A program made the translations under genes and the position numbers. From positions 799,001 through 863,000 of the forward strand of contig NC_079240.1 of NCBI RefSeq assembly GCF_027921745.1: a stretch of DNA of 64,000 bases, read 5' to 3'. The DNA comes from Schizosaccharomyces osmophilus (Eukaryota; Ascomycota; Schizosaccharomycetes; Schizosaccharomycetales; Schizosaccharomycetaceae). Numbering within the stretch: the first letter of the stretch is position 1; every line of letters starts with the position of its first letter. The notes under the pieces are model-generated. The model was not told where the DNA came from. It saw only the letters and a list, made by a program, of their open reading frames with translations, and made no database searches. This document shows, piece by piece, positions 41,907 to 52,840 of the stretch.

Positions 41907-44900
41907 TTCCTGTTCAGCAAAACCGAAGCTCTACGCTCGTATGCCACTTCAATTGAATCATGGACGAATTTTTTTTCAAATTTTCTTCTTTATATTATTC
42001 CCTTTTTAAATTGCTTTGAAATATTGTAGTTTTCTTGCTTTTGCTACGACTATGTATGACACAACAGTTACAGTCCTATAGGGAGTTACAACGAAGGTGA
42101 TCCGAAGGAGAAAAACAGTTCTTTCATTAATTTAAAACTTTATAAAGTTATTTTGTTTTGTTTTTTTTTTCATGTTCGTTTTGAGCTCCGAAGAGTACTC
42201 TTCCACGAGTTAAAAATGAATACGCTTATTATGTCTGAGGACCGCTTCCTTGGCGATTCTCCGACAAGGTTAACCAAGAATGAATGCTTCTGCTACTTTT
42301 TATTGCTTTCTAAGTATCTTGGCGAACTGATCCACCGTATGGCAAACGACATGTAAATAAAACATGGATATCGTGAAGCGATGAAAAGCAACTCATAAAT
42401 CTAACAAAATTCTTTTAAGAGGATTTCCCTTAATAAATTTTGTAGGAAGTTCAACTTTCCTGTTATTGTTTTTTAGGGTCATATTTGAAAGTGTGCGTTT
42501 CCGTGCTTTATTGAACTATCAAGCTTATAGCACTTTTCACTTTCCTGCAAGAACGAAGCTTATAAACCTAACGTCAGTCTAACTCCAGTCAAGATGCATA
42601 ATGACAGTCGGCAATTTACTATTCAGTATGACTCAACATTCTTTCACAAACGGTCGAAGAAATATATAGGCTTGAAAATCAGGCTCTTAAGATATAGCAA
42701 TGATTATAATAGCAAAAAGGAAGAAACATGCAAGATACTTCCAGAGTGAAAAGTCGTAACGCATGGTATTATAGAAATGTCTACTATCGCAATAGACGAA
42801 AACACCAACAGTTCGTACCGTATTTAGGAAGAAAATGAGGATGCGAGATTCTATAGACCTTTTAAAATAAAATTCATAATTATGCATGGGCAACCACTGC
42901 TAGCTATTTGTTCTCGAATACTTCTAGCAATTTGTACCTCGACAAGTAACAGGAAGCAAAAGGGAGGCCAAAAGTGAATGAAGTGATACTACAATTCTCT
43001 TGAAAAAGAAGTTCAACAAAAATACTTATGCATAATTCGTTATTCAGGATCGAAGCCTGTGTATACAAATGTTGTGTCCATACCAACTCGTTGCCTTTGG
43101 GATGATAGAAACCATAATCGCACGCCTTTTAATGGCTACAGATTTAAGGTGAAAAGTTCTTGTTTTCTTCAGGGTATTCGATAAAATTAGAATAAATACA
43201 ATTAAACCCAAGCATCTCTGGAATTTTTTCTCTTTAGCTTCAAAAGAACCTGATATAAATTGTTTGTTATTAACATGCAGTGCATACCAAGAAATCTCGA
43301 GATTTAGATTGTATATTTTGGCATGGCTGTACTCAGGAGGACTGGTTAGAATATCCCTCTGTTACAGTCTGATATATATTTGATGACTTTCAACGCTTTA
43401 AGTGCAACACGGTCGAACAATCCTAGTCTTCTCCTACGATCAAACGTGGGTATTGAATGAAATAGGAACCAAATCTAAGTTAACTATGTTTTCATAATTC
43501 CAGAAATGAGTCAACCCCCGCCTAATTGGCAATAACTAAAGAGAAAGAAGATGGCCTTTTTGCATTTCTTACGCTGTATCGAGTCACAAGACCAAGTAAC
43601 ATATTTCCTTACTTGGCGTTTGTTTACAGAAATGTAAATAAAGCTAGTTTTTCAGAAATAACAGAAATAAGAAAAATGCTCTCACTATATGATTTTAAGA
43701 AAAGCAAGTTCAGGCGTTTGATTGTCGAAAATTGTCTTAAACCGAAACTTGATTTCTATTAAGATTCCCTTGGGAACTAAATAGCTAAGGATGAATCCTA
43801 GCTTGAGACAATGCAGTAAGTCTGCAAAGTTAGTTCTTCTTTTTAGCTTCTCTTGGAGTTTCTCTCATTTCCTTTACAACCTGTCGACCAGTCTCCCTTT
43901 ATATTTCTTCCGACTGTTTACTTGGCATATACAAACTGAAAAGTCTCGAATCTAAGTTAGGTAGATGGCTCAGACCGAGCTTACTTTCTCTTTCAAACTT
44001 TTTTGAATAGATAACCAATGGTAAAGCATCCTTTGTTTGTTGTGAGTAGTTTGTTTCCAGTCCCAAATGTCAACAAACAAACGTCTTGAAAAGGTATAAA
44101 TAGAGGTCGAACTCTCCCTTTTTCAACCAAGCAAGCATATCAATCACATGCATCCAAAAGCAATTCTCTCTCAAAATCGAGAGCTTTGTTTCTTGTAGAT
44201 GAATTGCGAAAACAGGACCTCGTTTCAGTCTATTATTGACAAAACTCACGAAATGAGCGCTCCCTGGATGTATCACTGCTTTGCTTCGTTAAAAGAGAAA
44301 TAAGCAGAAGGCGTTCCACCCGGTTGCTTTCCCATTGCTCCAATACCTTTTTCCTCATATATCTTAAAAAATTGTGATGAACGTTTTGATACTCTTCTTA
44401 AATTTCATCCTCTTAATCTTTTTTCAATTAATAACCTTTTCTCGTGAACCTTTATGACACATTTTTTGAGTATGATCCCTTTGATTCCCTCCTTTTCTAA
44501 CATTTCAGCTTTCTCTTTGATTGATTCCCTTTTTTGATTTTAACTTCTTTCCCTTGTAAACTGGTTTTATCCCCCGTTCTTTTCCTTAAGACTCTTGCTT
44601 CTAGCATTTGTTTACATTTCAAAATGCAAAGCAACGCACGAGTAATTGTATCTCGTCTACTATTATTATTTATGTACGTGTTGAACAAGACAAATCAGCA
44701 GCGAGCATAAGATTTTAGTATTCGACTATAGATTCGATTCTGGTGGTTGCTGGCGTTTGTTTACATTCCAAAATGTAATTTGCAGCATTCAAAAGGTCGA
44801 GTTCCAACTGCCCCTATTATTCATGTACGTGTTAAATTGAACATTTTTAGCAACGAGCATGAGATAAGAGTAATTGTGAACAGACTCAACAGATGTTTGC

Positions 44901-45941
44901 ATTCCTGGCATAATCGTTTCTCTCAATAGTGATGTTGAATCAGTCGACCTTTCGAAGCATTGACTCTGGCCAAGTCAAGCTTTGGGGTTTATGTTCCAAA
45001 ACCGAATTGAGTTGAAATTGATAATATAGAACAGGAGTTGCATCTTGGCATGAAATACAATACGCTGATCTCTTAAACCAAGTTGATCCTTTTCTCAAAT
45101 ATCCAGCGTTGATAATTTATTCAGTAAGGGGACGTCACAGATAATTCCAAAGGTTTCCTAGGACAAATCGAGTAACTCTTTGTCACTAGTCCGCTTTTCT
45201 GGTTGTGTCTGTTTGTTTACTGGAGGAAATCTCAATGCTACGTCCTTTGAGCAAAGGCAACTTGTTTCCTAACTCAAACTAAACTAAAATCCTTTTTTCA
45301 ATAAATCTCCTTTGCCTTCCTACACTGTTTATTTTTGACATCCGAGTATGCGTCGAATAACTGAGTAATGTTGGCTGTCAATAAGCATATTTTTTCGTCT
45401 TTCTAATTTATTCATTTATAATCTTGAATCAGAAAAAAACATAGAACTATTCGACCTTTACAAATCAGCAATCAATCACTTTCAGTAGCATGTTAATGTC
45501 ATAACTGGTATACGATATTACTAATATTTTGATATTATTATCCTATAACTATAAGGATTCATGAATGTAATGAATAAATAAAGAAACTCTTGAAACAAAG
45601 AGTTGAAAGAAGACAAAGAAAATAGCTTTATACAAAGACTTTGTTACAAATTATAAAAATGCAAATTATCTGGCAAATGTTCAGATTGGAAGATTTGACT
45701 GATCTAGCTAAAATAAATTGTTCATACAACTTGCTTAGTGAATCAGATCCCTGGAAGCTATTGCTATTTTTTTCTAGTAGTATGAAAGAATCAAATGAAA
45801 AAATTAAACATAAAATTTACTGAATTGTTGTTACATACATCTTTTCCACTGAATACTTATTCTCATAACAAGTGAGATTCACCCTGTGACTGTTAACCTG
45901 ATGCTAACTAATACTACTAACATTAAGGATGATTGTAAAGC
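41907..45941. other. Long gene-poor region with diverged repeats
   Basis: About 4 kb with no convincing protein gene. Open frames are short; the best is a 46-codon frame at 42216-42356 (MNTLIMSEDRFLGDSPTRLT...), downstream of a TTTATAAAG sequence. It holds at least four forkhead-type GTTTGTTTAC motifs (near 43621, 44608, 44755 and 45210) and the direct repeat listed separately. It lies between blocks that match different S. pombe cosmids in my memory, so it is probably a rearrangement junction. It may encode non-coding RNA or hold a replication origin. Confidence 0.4.
44604..44872 (+). repeat. Diverged direct repeat, two copies, ~148-bp period
   Basis: Copy A (44604-44720) and copy B (44752-44872) share, in the same order, a block like GCRTTTGTTTACATTYCAAA near the start, then TATTATT(T/C)ATGTACGTGTT in the middle, then GCRACGAGCAT(A/G)AGAT near the end. 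Short insertions separate them. Only the first ~24 bp recur a third time near 43616. The repeat does not preserve a reading frame, so it is more likely regulatory or non-coding than a duplicated gene. Confidence 0.6.
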
Positions 45942-46013
45942 GGTTGTATGGTGTAGCGGCTAGCACATGAGATTTTGATTCTCGAGATCTGGGTTCGACT
46001 CCCAGTACGACCT
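45942..46013 (+). tRNA. tRNA-Gln (anticodon UUG)
   Basis: 72-nt cloverleaf. The acceptor arms GGTTGTA / TACGACC pair over 7 bp, the anticodon arm is TGAGA-TTTTGAT-TCTCG with anticodon TTG (decodes CAA), and the T loop is TTCGACT. No intron; discriminator T. It stands at the right edge of the gene-poor region. Confidence 0.95.
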
Positions 46014-46738
46014 AAAATACCATCAATATCAAATTGATTTCTTTTTGGAATTCTGGGAGAATTTGTTTATGAATGCCAATTTCTCATTGTCCCAAATTAC
46101 AAATAAATCGCAGATAATGCGAGCCATTTTAAATTTTTGCTAATTGCCGCCTATTACAGAAAAAACATTTGGACAGTAGAAGCTATCCGATAATCCATCG
46201 CTGTCACTCGTAAGCTGGCTATTTCACTCGTACGACTCTATGAAATTGTGTATTGAGCAATACAGCAACTGTGAAAATTTCTGCTTCCATTGGACGTTGT
46301 TACACTACGTGGATGGTGATCAACAACGTCTGATTCTTGAAAAAGACAACATATTATATATATGAGCTCAAATTCTTAATAAATTATGTCTAAATTTCAT
46401 ATGAAATGGTTTGTTTACACAAAATTACTAAATAACTCTTTGCGTGTATTTATATTATTTGATACTTTAAAAATATATAATTGTATTAGAATTATAATAC
46501 AGAAAACTGCAGACTGAGAGTTGGCACTAGCGGCAGAAAGTGCCGTTAATGCGATATCGGTTTATGGTTTTGGATAATGAGAGCTACTTTAATTACACCG
46601 TAAATTGATATTAGCAAAAGCACTATGTATCGCTATTCTACTGAAACTATACAGTCCAAAGAAGAAAAACTTTGCCTAAGCAAACTATTACCATTTGTGG
46701 TTGAACGTTTGAAGGAATACTCCTAGATTAGTTTTCAG
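46014..46738. promoter_or_regulatory. Upstream region of ptc2
   Basis: 725 bp, very AT-rich at 46380-46500, with a TTTGTTTACA motif near 46409 and a small hairpin (CGGCA / TGCCG) near 46530-46545. The AT-rich island has the character of fission yeast replication origins, which are defined by AT content rather than a consensus. No coding frame. Confidence 0.35.
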
Positions 46739-47848
46739 ATGGGACAAACTCTCTCCGAACCAGTCGTAGAAAAACACTCAAATTCTGGCGGAGATAATTA
46801 TGTACAATACGGAGTATCGCATATGCAAGGCTGGCGGATTTCGATGGAGGACGCGCATTGTGCGGTTTTGAATATGCTACACCATGCAGGAAATCCTCAG
46901 ATCAGTTTTTTAGGTGTTTTCGACGGTCATGGAGGAGATCGCGTTGCAAAGTACTGCGGTCAAAACTTGCCAGAAATCATAAAGAGACAACACTCCTTTT
47001 GGAAAGGGGATTATGGGGAAGCATTGAAATCTGGATTTTTAGAGACCGACCAAGCATTAATGAGGGATTACGATATGCAAGAAGACCCATCTGGTTGCAC
47101 AGCTACAACAGTCATGATCGTTAATGACCAAGTAGTATATTGTGCCAATGCAGGAGATTCTCGAACCGTTCTTTCACGGCGAGGCATTTCAGAACCACTT
47201 TCTTTCGATCATAAACCAAACATAGATGTCGAAAAGGCACGTATCAAGGCAGCAGGTGGATTTATTGACTTTGGCCGTGTCAATGGCAGTCTCGCGCTTT
47301 CTCGAGCCATCGGTGATTTCGAATACAAAAAGAATAGTCTCCTTCCTCCGGAAAAACAGATAGTCACAGCCTTTCCTGATGTTGTTTGTCATACCATCGG
47401 CCCGGAAGATGAATTCTTGGTTTTGGCTTGTGATGGAATTTGGGATTGCAAGAATTCGCAGGAAGTCGTCGAGTTTGTTCGAAGGGGAATTGTTGCGAAG
47501 CAATCTCTGGAAACAATTGGTGAAAATTTAATGGACAGATGTATTGCTAGCAACAGTGAGTCTTGCGGAATTGGCTGTGACAACATGACTATTTGTATTG
47601 TGGCCCTCTTGCAAGGTCGCACTTTGGATGAATGGTATGACTGGATAAGTCGTCGTGTCAAATCCAACATTGGCCCTTGTGCCCCTGATTCCTATGCTGA
47701 GTTACGTGGACCAAATACCGTAGCCGATGCCCGAAATATACATCTTGAGTACGATTTCATGGCAAATCATGAATATGGTAGCGGTGATACTTTTGATAGT
47801 GATTCCGATGATGAATCTATTATCTACGACCGCTATTTTTTGCATTAA
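46739..47848 (+). CDS. ptc2: Protein phosphatase 2C, Ptc2
   Basis: Single exon, 369 aa (S. pombe Ptc2 is 370). N-terminal MGQTLSEPVVEKHS gives a Gly2 that could be myristoylated. PPM motifs in order: GVSHMQGWRISMEDAH, GVFDGHGGDRVAKY (metal Asp and Gly), SGCTATTVMIV, CANAGDSRTVL, VNGSLALSRAIGDFEYK, FLVLACDGIWD, and CGIGCDNMTICIV. All metal-binding Asp residues are present. The C-terminal tail is acidic (SDSDDESIIYD). Ptc2-class enzymes dephosphorylate the stress MAPK Sty1 among other targets. The match to my memory of S. pombe SPCC1223.11 is close over the whole length. Confidence 0.97.
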   Translation: MGQTLSEPVVEKHSNSGGDNYVQYGVSHMQGWRISMEDAHCAVLNMLHHAGNPQISFLGVFDGHGGDRVAKYCGQNLPEIIKRQHSFWKGDYGEALKSGFLETDQALMRDYDMQEDPSGCTATTVMIVNDQVVYCANAGDSRTVLSRRGISEPLSFDHKPNIDVEKARIKAAGGFIDFGRVNGSLALSRAIGDFEYKKNSLLPPEKQIVTAFPDVVCHTIGPEDEFLVLACDGIWDCKNSQEVVEFVRRGIVAKQSLETIGENLMDRCIASNSESCGIGCDNMTICIVALLQGRTLDEWYDWISRRVKSNIGPCAPDSYAELRGPNTVADARNIHLEYDFMANHEYGSGDTFDSDSDDESIIYDRYFLH

Positions 47849-49008
47849 TTATACACCTAATTTTACACCTGGCCATCTTTTAGGGAATCCTTTTTTGATA
47901 CCGTTCACTTCAGTTTTAATAACTCGGACGTTATTAATTATCCCAACTTACCTCGTCATTTGTTTTAATTTATTATCATTTCCTTTCTCTCCTTACCTTT
48001 TTTTTGTATCTCCACTTTTCCTTGGCGCTTGATTCAATAATCGTCATAATCTTGTTGACGTGCCTTTTGTGTTCAATGTTTGAAGTTTTTCATCAAATGG
48101 TTTCTTCTATAGGAAACAGCTAGCTGTTAAAGGCTGGGGGTTTTTTTTATTTAAATATTCATTCGATGCCTTACAGTCAGTGATCCTTTCTCAAGAAAAT
48201 AGTTTTATATTTTAGTTCTTGGTTATTATAGATGCCGTATACGATCCCTATCCTTTGAACGACTAGTTGTCGTTTCTTGGGTTTGGACAAACCATAATGT
48301 TTACGTCAATTCTTGTGTTAGTTCTTCAATGAGCCTTTACACTTAATCCATTCTTTTGACGACGACGGGTAAAGCATTAAGGATGAATATCTGCACCCAA
48401 AACCACATTTTTCACGATTTATTGAATGCCCAGATTATTATGAGTGGTATCAGGTTTTTGTATTAAGACGACTCTTTTGTTTCGCTAGCAAATGTAAGGT
48501 GCCTAAAAAGCATTTGCGAATATCGTTTTTTATATGATTAATTTCGGTATTTTCTTTCGCTAGCGAAAAATGTTCTTTTTGACTTCTCCTCCCTATATCT
48601 CTAGAATTTCATCCGATTAGATTTTGTTTATGTTTGTTAAATACAACAACGTCTTTATTTATATTAAGAAAACAAAATGACCTACTTGCCATTTTAAATT
48701 TTATAGGTGTTGTATGAATAAAGTTTGTCTTATTGCTTGTTTTAATATATATTTTTCAATTACTCTTATAAAAACTTGGCAAAAATGCATACAGGAAATA
48801 TAAAAGCTCCTATACACTTTGAAGATACTTTGAAACAAATTTTAGAATCTATTTCTCAGTATTCTGTTCATTCCGTCCTCCCGTGTTGTACGTGAAAAGT
48901 GGAAGGCATTCACAGTCAGAACGCCATAATCAAATCCTAGTTATTAATAACCTAACTATACGGCATAATAAAGCATTTTCTCATAATTTTAAAGAACAAA
49001 AAAAAGAA
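47849..49008. other. Intergenic region with GCTAGC palindromes
   Basis: 1.16 kb between ptc2 and tRNA-Lys with no convincing gene. It contains TTTCGCTAGC twice: at about 48479 as part of an imperfect inverted repeat with GCAAATG / CATTTGC arms, and at 48555-48568 as the full 14-bp palindrome TTTCGCTAGCGAAA. A 10-bp palindrome CAGCTAGCTG lies near 48116. Confidence 0.35.
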
Positions 49009-49083
49009 CTCCCACTGCGAGACTCGAACTCGCAACCTTCCGGTTAAAAGCCGGACGCTCTAATCCGATTGAGCTAAACGGGA
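49009..49083 (-). tRNA. tRNA-Lys (anticodon UUU)
   Basis: 75-nt cloverleaf on the minus strand. The acceptor arms TCCCGTT / AGTGGGA pair (two G-U), the anticodon arm is TCCGG-CTTTTAA-CCGGA with anticodon TTT, and the T arm is GCGAG-TTCGAGT-CTCGC. The D loop is 10 nt, which explains the length. No intron; discriminator G. It decodes AAA. Confidence 0.95.
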
Positions 49084-49658
49084 CTTGTTGATAATAGGAT
49101 AATTTTAGTAGCCTATGTCCATAATGTTTTTACGTGCTCTTCCCGAATTCTTAAATGATTCTAATCATCCTTTGGTATGTAGTTATTATTCCTTCAGTAA
49201 ATATTCCGTTTATAATTAACGAACAATCTGATTACAAATTTTAAATGCTTTTTTTTTTTTTTTGCGTCTTTAGTAACCTACAGTTTACTTTGCGAAACCA
49301 TATTGGGTTCAGGTAAAGAAAATTAATTATACTTCAGGTGAATTTATTCTAATCGTTATCGTTCATTTTCTCGTAATGCTTTTCATGACAGTGAATCATA
49401 GCAAAGTTCGCTCTTGAGTTCCAATATTCTTAGTTGGATATAAGACTCAGGATTATGTGATGTGGGAAATGAAGTGGTGTGCCGTATGCAGGTAGGATGG
49501 ATGACAATTTTTGCTCCTTTTTTTTTATTGTTTTTTATTTCCAGAATGTCTTAAATTTAAACCGTTGAAATTCATGGAAAGACGATGCAAGCAGTGTTCA
49601 TATATCTGAAGATTTGTACAATCTTAATATTCCTTTCTCGCTTTTTACACTGTGACAT
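49084..49658. other. Intergenic, no gene seen
   Basis: 575 bp between tRNA-Lys and the 3' end of meu10, with long T runs near 49252-49264 and 49520-49540. No coding frame. Confidence 0.4.
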
Positions 49659-50924
49659 TTAAAGGAGGTATTCAAAGTAAAATGCCATAAAGACCAAGAA
49701 AGAAGCAAGCATAACCGAAGAGGAAACCTTACTTTTGTTAGCAGCACTTGTTTGCTTATTCGACTTGTCCTTCGAATCCTTCGACTTCTTCAAAGGTTCC
49801 TTGACGCTTTCAGTGCCATCTTCCCCGAAAAACTCACCGTTAAGGGTAGCTTCTTCATTTGTTGGATTCTCTACGTTTCCACGGCATATGAAGGATTTAC
49901 CTTTGATGACACCATCACTTTGACGGAAAGGGCAAGAGAATTGATCAGAAGAGGACTGCAAGTTCAAACCTCCCTTGACATCTCTCAAGGCGGGTAAATC
50001 CACCTCAGCCAAGTCACCGCTGAAATCGATAGAACCAGACACAGTACGCAACTTGTTAAATCCCTTAATCTGTTTCAATTCTTCATTGTTGAAAACCATA
50101 AATGTACCACCAATTGTTTCCAGTTGCTTGAAGTTAATGGAGGCCAAATCCGTGTTGCCAACAAAGAATAATGACTGACCAATGGAAGAGATGTTGGGGC
50201 ATGAGACTTCCCTCATAGTACTGTTCAAAAATCCAACGAATCCATGAACGGTCTTTAATGCACGAAGATCAATGTCAGCGACTCTTTGAACAGTCATGTC
50301 ACCAACCTGTTCAAGCACGGGTAATTTCACATTTATTTCTCTGGCGTTGTAGGAAACGTAAACTTTACCCTTAACACTTTCCAAATAAGGCATATTTACT
50401 TCTCGGAGATAGTTGTTGTTGACAACAATCATACTCTCAGTCTTCTTCAAAGAGATTCCATCAAGGGTAGATAACTGGGTGTCCTCAATGCGCAAGGCAT
50501 TTGCTTCCTTGACACCCTTATCGAATCGAATTCCTTGGAGATTTGGTAAGATGCGTAAGTTCAAGGATCCAACTTTTTCCAAAACAGGAGCATACAAGCT
50601 ACCGAGTCTAGTGAGCTTTTCCAGGCGAAGTTCTCCTTGGATGGATTTCAAGGACGTGAGGGATACAGAAGCCAAATAATTGTTATTTTGAATTATAACG
50701 TCGCCCGCGACACTTTCGATGCGGTTGAAGGACAACGCGACCGCAGAACTCGCATTCATGATGATGGAGCCATTGACGACCTGACAGTTACTTAAAACAT
50801 CAAGATCGGCTTGGGTTTGAATATGGTATTCGGGTGCACCACATGTCGTAGGAGTTGCTAGGACGGTGGAGAACAGCCATGACCCTAGCAATGCCAGGGT
50901 GTAAGTGAGGGAAGCAAACTTCAT
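49659..50924 (-). CDS. meu10: GPI-anchored cell-surface protein Meu10 (Ecm33/Sps2 family)
   Basis: Single exon. I start it at the ATG at 50924 ([20 protein letters not shown], a signal peptide); an in-frame upstream extension begins only with TTG. 421 aa. The body is a series of leucine-rich beta-helix repeats of the receptor-L type ([58 protein letters not shown]). A Ser/Asn-rich stretch ([14 protein letters not shown]) leads into a C-terminal hydrophobic tail ([18 protein letters not shown]), giving a GPI-anchor signal. In S. pombe, Meu10 is expressed in meiosis under Mei4 and needed for spore wall formation. FLEX-like sites lie 340-560 bp upstream. It lies next to ptc2 as in S. pombe, and should travel through the secretory route using p24 receptors. 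Confidence 0.95.
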   Translation of the reverse strand: MKFASLTYTLALLGSWLFSTVLATPTTCGAPEYHIQTQADLDVLSNCQVVNGSIIMNASSAVALSFNRIESVAGDVIIQNNNYLASVSLTSLKSIQGELRLEKLTRLGSLYAPVLEKVGSLNLRILPNLQGIRFDKGVKEANALRIEDTQLSTLDGISLKKTESMIVVNNNYLREVNMPYLESVKGKVYVSYNAREINVKLPVLEQVGDMTVQRVADIDLRALKTVHGFVGFLNSTMREVSCPNISSIGQSLFFVGNTDLASINFKQLETIGGTFMVFNNEELKQIKGFNKLRTVSGSIDFSGDLAEVDLPALRDVKGGLNLQSSSDQFSCPFRQSDGVIKGKSFICRGNVENPTNEEATLNGEFFGEDGTESVKEPLKKSKDSKDKSNKQTSAANKSKVSSSVMLASFLVFMAFYFEYLL

Positions 50925-51264
50925 CTTTTCGAGAAACAAAGAGCAATTGTGTGTTTGTTGTTGGGACAAGGATAGAAGAAAAGAGGTTTTGAAAAACGGT
51001 TATTCCAAGGAGGAGGAAAAACAAGTCCAAGAGTTTTTCGAGCTTTGGTATGAATCGACACAAAGCGAAAGGTAAAAATGCAAAGCTGTATCTAGGCCTG
51101 AGAAACGGGCTAAAAATACTAGGAGTGATAAAATATGTTCAGAGAGGATTCGCCTATGCAGCGCCTTGGGATAAAATATAAATGCAAGCCAAATAAATAG
51201 TATGTGCTGAATGCAAGTTCTTGTATACAATTGCTGCCCCTTTTATAGGATGCCGTTTGACAAA

Positions 51265-51282
51265 GTAAACAATAAACAAACA
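51265..51282 (-). promoter_or_regulatory. FLEX-like forkhead (Mei4) sites upstream of meu10
   Basis: GTAAACAATAAACAAACA: two overlapping forkhead cores (GTAAACA and ATAAACA) plus an ACAAACA tail, close to the FLEX consensus recognised by the meiotic factor Mei4. It lies about 340 bp upstream of meu10. Further copies are TGTTTGTTTACA (51471-51482) and GTAAACA (51630-51636, 52090-52096) in the same interval. Confidence 0.55.
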
Positions 51283-51741
51283 CTGAAAGCCTGCTGGTTA
51301 TATACGGAAACGTTGAATGAGAATGTGTCGATTCGTTTCGCTGTATCTTTATAGACTATATGCATTATTCATTTGCGCCTACTTTTCCATTGCAATTGTT
51401 TGTTGACTCTTATTTTCGTTAATCTCCGCCAATCCCTCAAAGAGCAATCGATCTACCATAAACACACTATTGTTTGTTTACATTTTCCCCTTGCATCAGA
51501 TGGGAAGGAGAAATTGCGTTCCAATGCCGTATACGATCGTTTCCTGCGTTCCCTTATTTCCGTGCTGACCGAGATTACAGAGTATTGACAAAACACGGTA
51601 TATAAAATATGGAGAAGGTTTGCATTACCGTAAACACATCTCTGAATTACAACAAGAAGAATCCTAATCCTTTTTACGAATGGCAACGAGAATTAAAAAG
51701 CGCAAAGTGAACCAGAGCGATAGAATGCATTACAGGTAAAA

Positions 51742-51924
51742 ATGAAAGCCATGAAGAAACAGAGGAAGAGCTTCCATCGTCCCACAGCAGGACGCGTATG
51801 CCCCGAAAGGACAGACAAGGATGTACAAGAAAACTTGAACAGTGATGACGAGTTTTTCATTTTTAACGACAAAGAATGGGCGTTTCATGAGCCTGGTAAT
51901 GGGTTTTCACCCATCGGCTTTTAA
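51742..51924 (+). CDS. Possible small basic/acidic protein, unknown
   Basis: ATG frame of 60 codons. The N terminus is basic (MKAMKKQRKSFHRPTAGR), the C-terminal half acidic and aromatic (NSDDEFFIFNDKEWAFHEPG) ending NGFSPIGF. A TATA-like sequence lies ~140 bp upstream at about 51601. Other ATGs at 51679 and 51725 precede it in a different frame, and a TTACAG before the start could be a splice acceptor for a leader intron. The bipolar charge is unlike random sequence, but no family is recognised. It sits between meu10 and cbf12. Confidence 0.35.
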   Translation: MKAMKKQRKSFHRPTAGRVCPERTDKDVQENLNSDDEFFIFNDKEWAFHEPGNGFSPIGF

Positions 51925-52840
51925 TAGAACGAAAAAAGAAAGAAAGAAAACAGAAAAAAAAAAAAAATTTAAAGAAAGTTAAGATGAGTACTGTGGAACA
52001 ATAAAAGACAAGGGAAACTTTTCAAAGACAGGATCAGACCTGTGATGTACAAATGTACTGCCAGTTTCGTTTCGATGAAATTTGCCGATGTAAACACTGT
52101 CGCTTTTATAAGCAAGATAATGAGATCTTTTACCACATTGGAAGAGGCCTATAAAATCACTTCTACCAGCTTTTTGGATTGACCTTTTTAGTTGACAAAA
52201 GCCGATTCGGCTATTATTTTTCGTTGTATGGTCGCTATTATTATAAATCATATCACATTATATCAAGGCTTATTAAGCATAACCAGTGATACGTCTGGAA
52301 AATACAAAGAAGGATTGAATATACAAGAAAAAGAGGTTGCAGAAAAAATTTTCGCGTACGAAGAGGTTCTAGTTCTTTTCGCTCGTTATTTCATAGTGGA
52401 ATCATTTTCTATGGGAGCCATTCACTACGATGGTCGTTTTGTCGATTATATTATTGTTTCTTCGTTTGTCTAGTTTTACTCTTTACGAATGTAATTGTGT
52501 CTATATGACGATGGTATGATTTCTTTTTTTATTTTTTTTATTTTTTTTTTTCAAAAAGTATGCTGGAGTGGTCCTGGGATATGGATTTATAATATATTTG
52601 AAATTGGCTCCTGGAAGTTTCATCTATTCGTCGCTTAATAAGTTTTGACCGTTCCAGTTGGCTTTCTTCGAGGGAAAGAAATGATCTGAGAATAGAAACA
52701 AGCAGAGCCTAGTGAATGCAAAGAAATTTGGACTTAACTTTTGCAATTTTATTTTTATAATAAAAAGAAAAGAAAGAAAAGAGTAAAGAGGAGATTACCG
52801 TACAAAGGTACTTCTCTGTATTTTGGTGTCCAAATAATCT
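51925..52840. promoter_or_regulatory. Upstream region of cbf12
   Basis: About 915 bp. It contains long A and T runs (51953-51968, 52520-52553) and a GTAAACA motif at 52090. Overlapping frames of about 90 codons on both strands near 51979-52473 have no ATG start that suits and random composition. No gene called. Confidence 0.35.

Noticed and set aside
42216-42356. 46-codon ATG frame in the gene-poor region
   Set aside because: Some protein-like character and a TATA-like sequence upstream, but too short and unsupported to call a gene.
41907-46738. Search for a retrotransposon LTR near tRNA-Gln
   Set aside because: No paired terminal repeats, primer-binding site or polymerase-like frame was seen; the direct repeat found has a different character.
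51979-52473. Two overlapping frames of about 90 codons on opposite strands upstream of cbf12
   Set aside because: Neither has convincing composition, and the plus-strand one begins at TTG; they cannot both be real and neither resembles a family.
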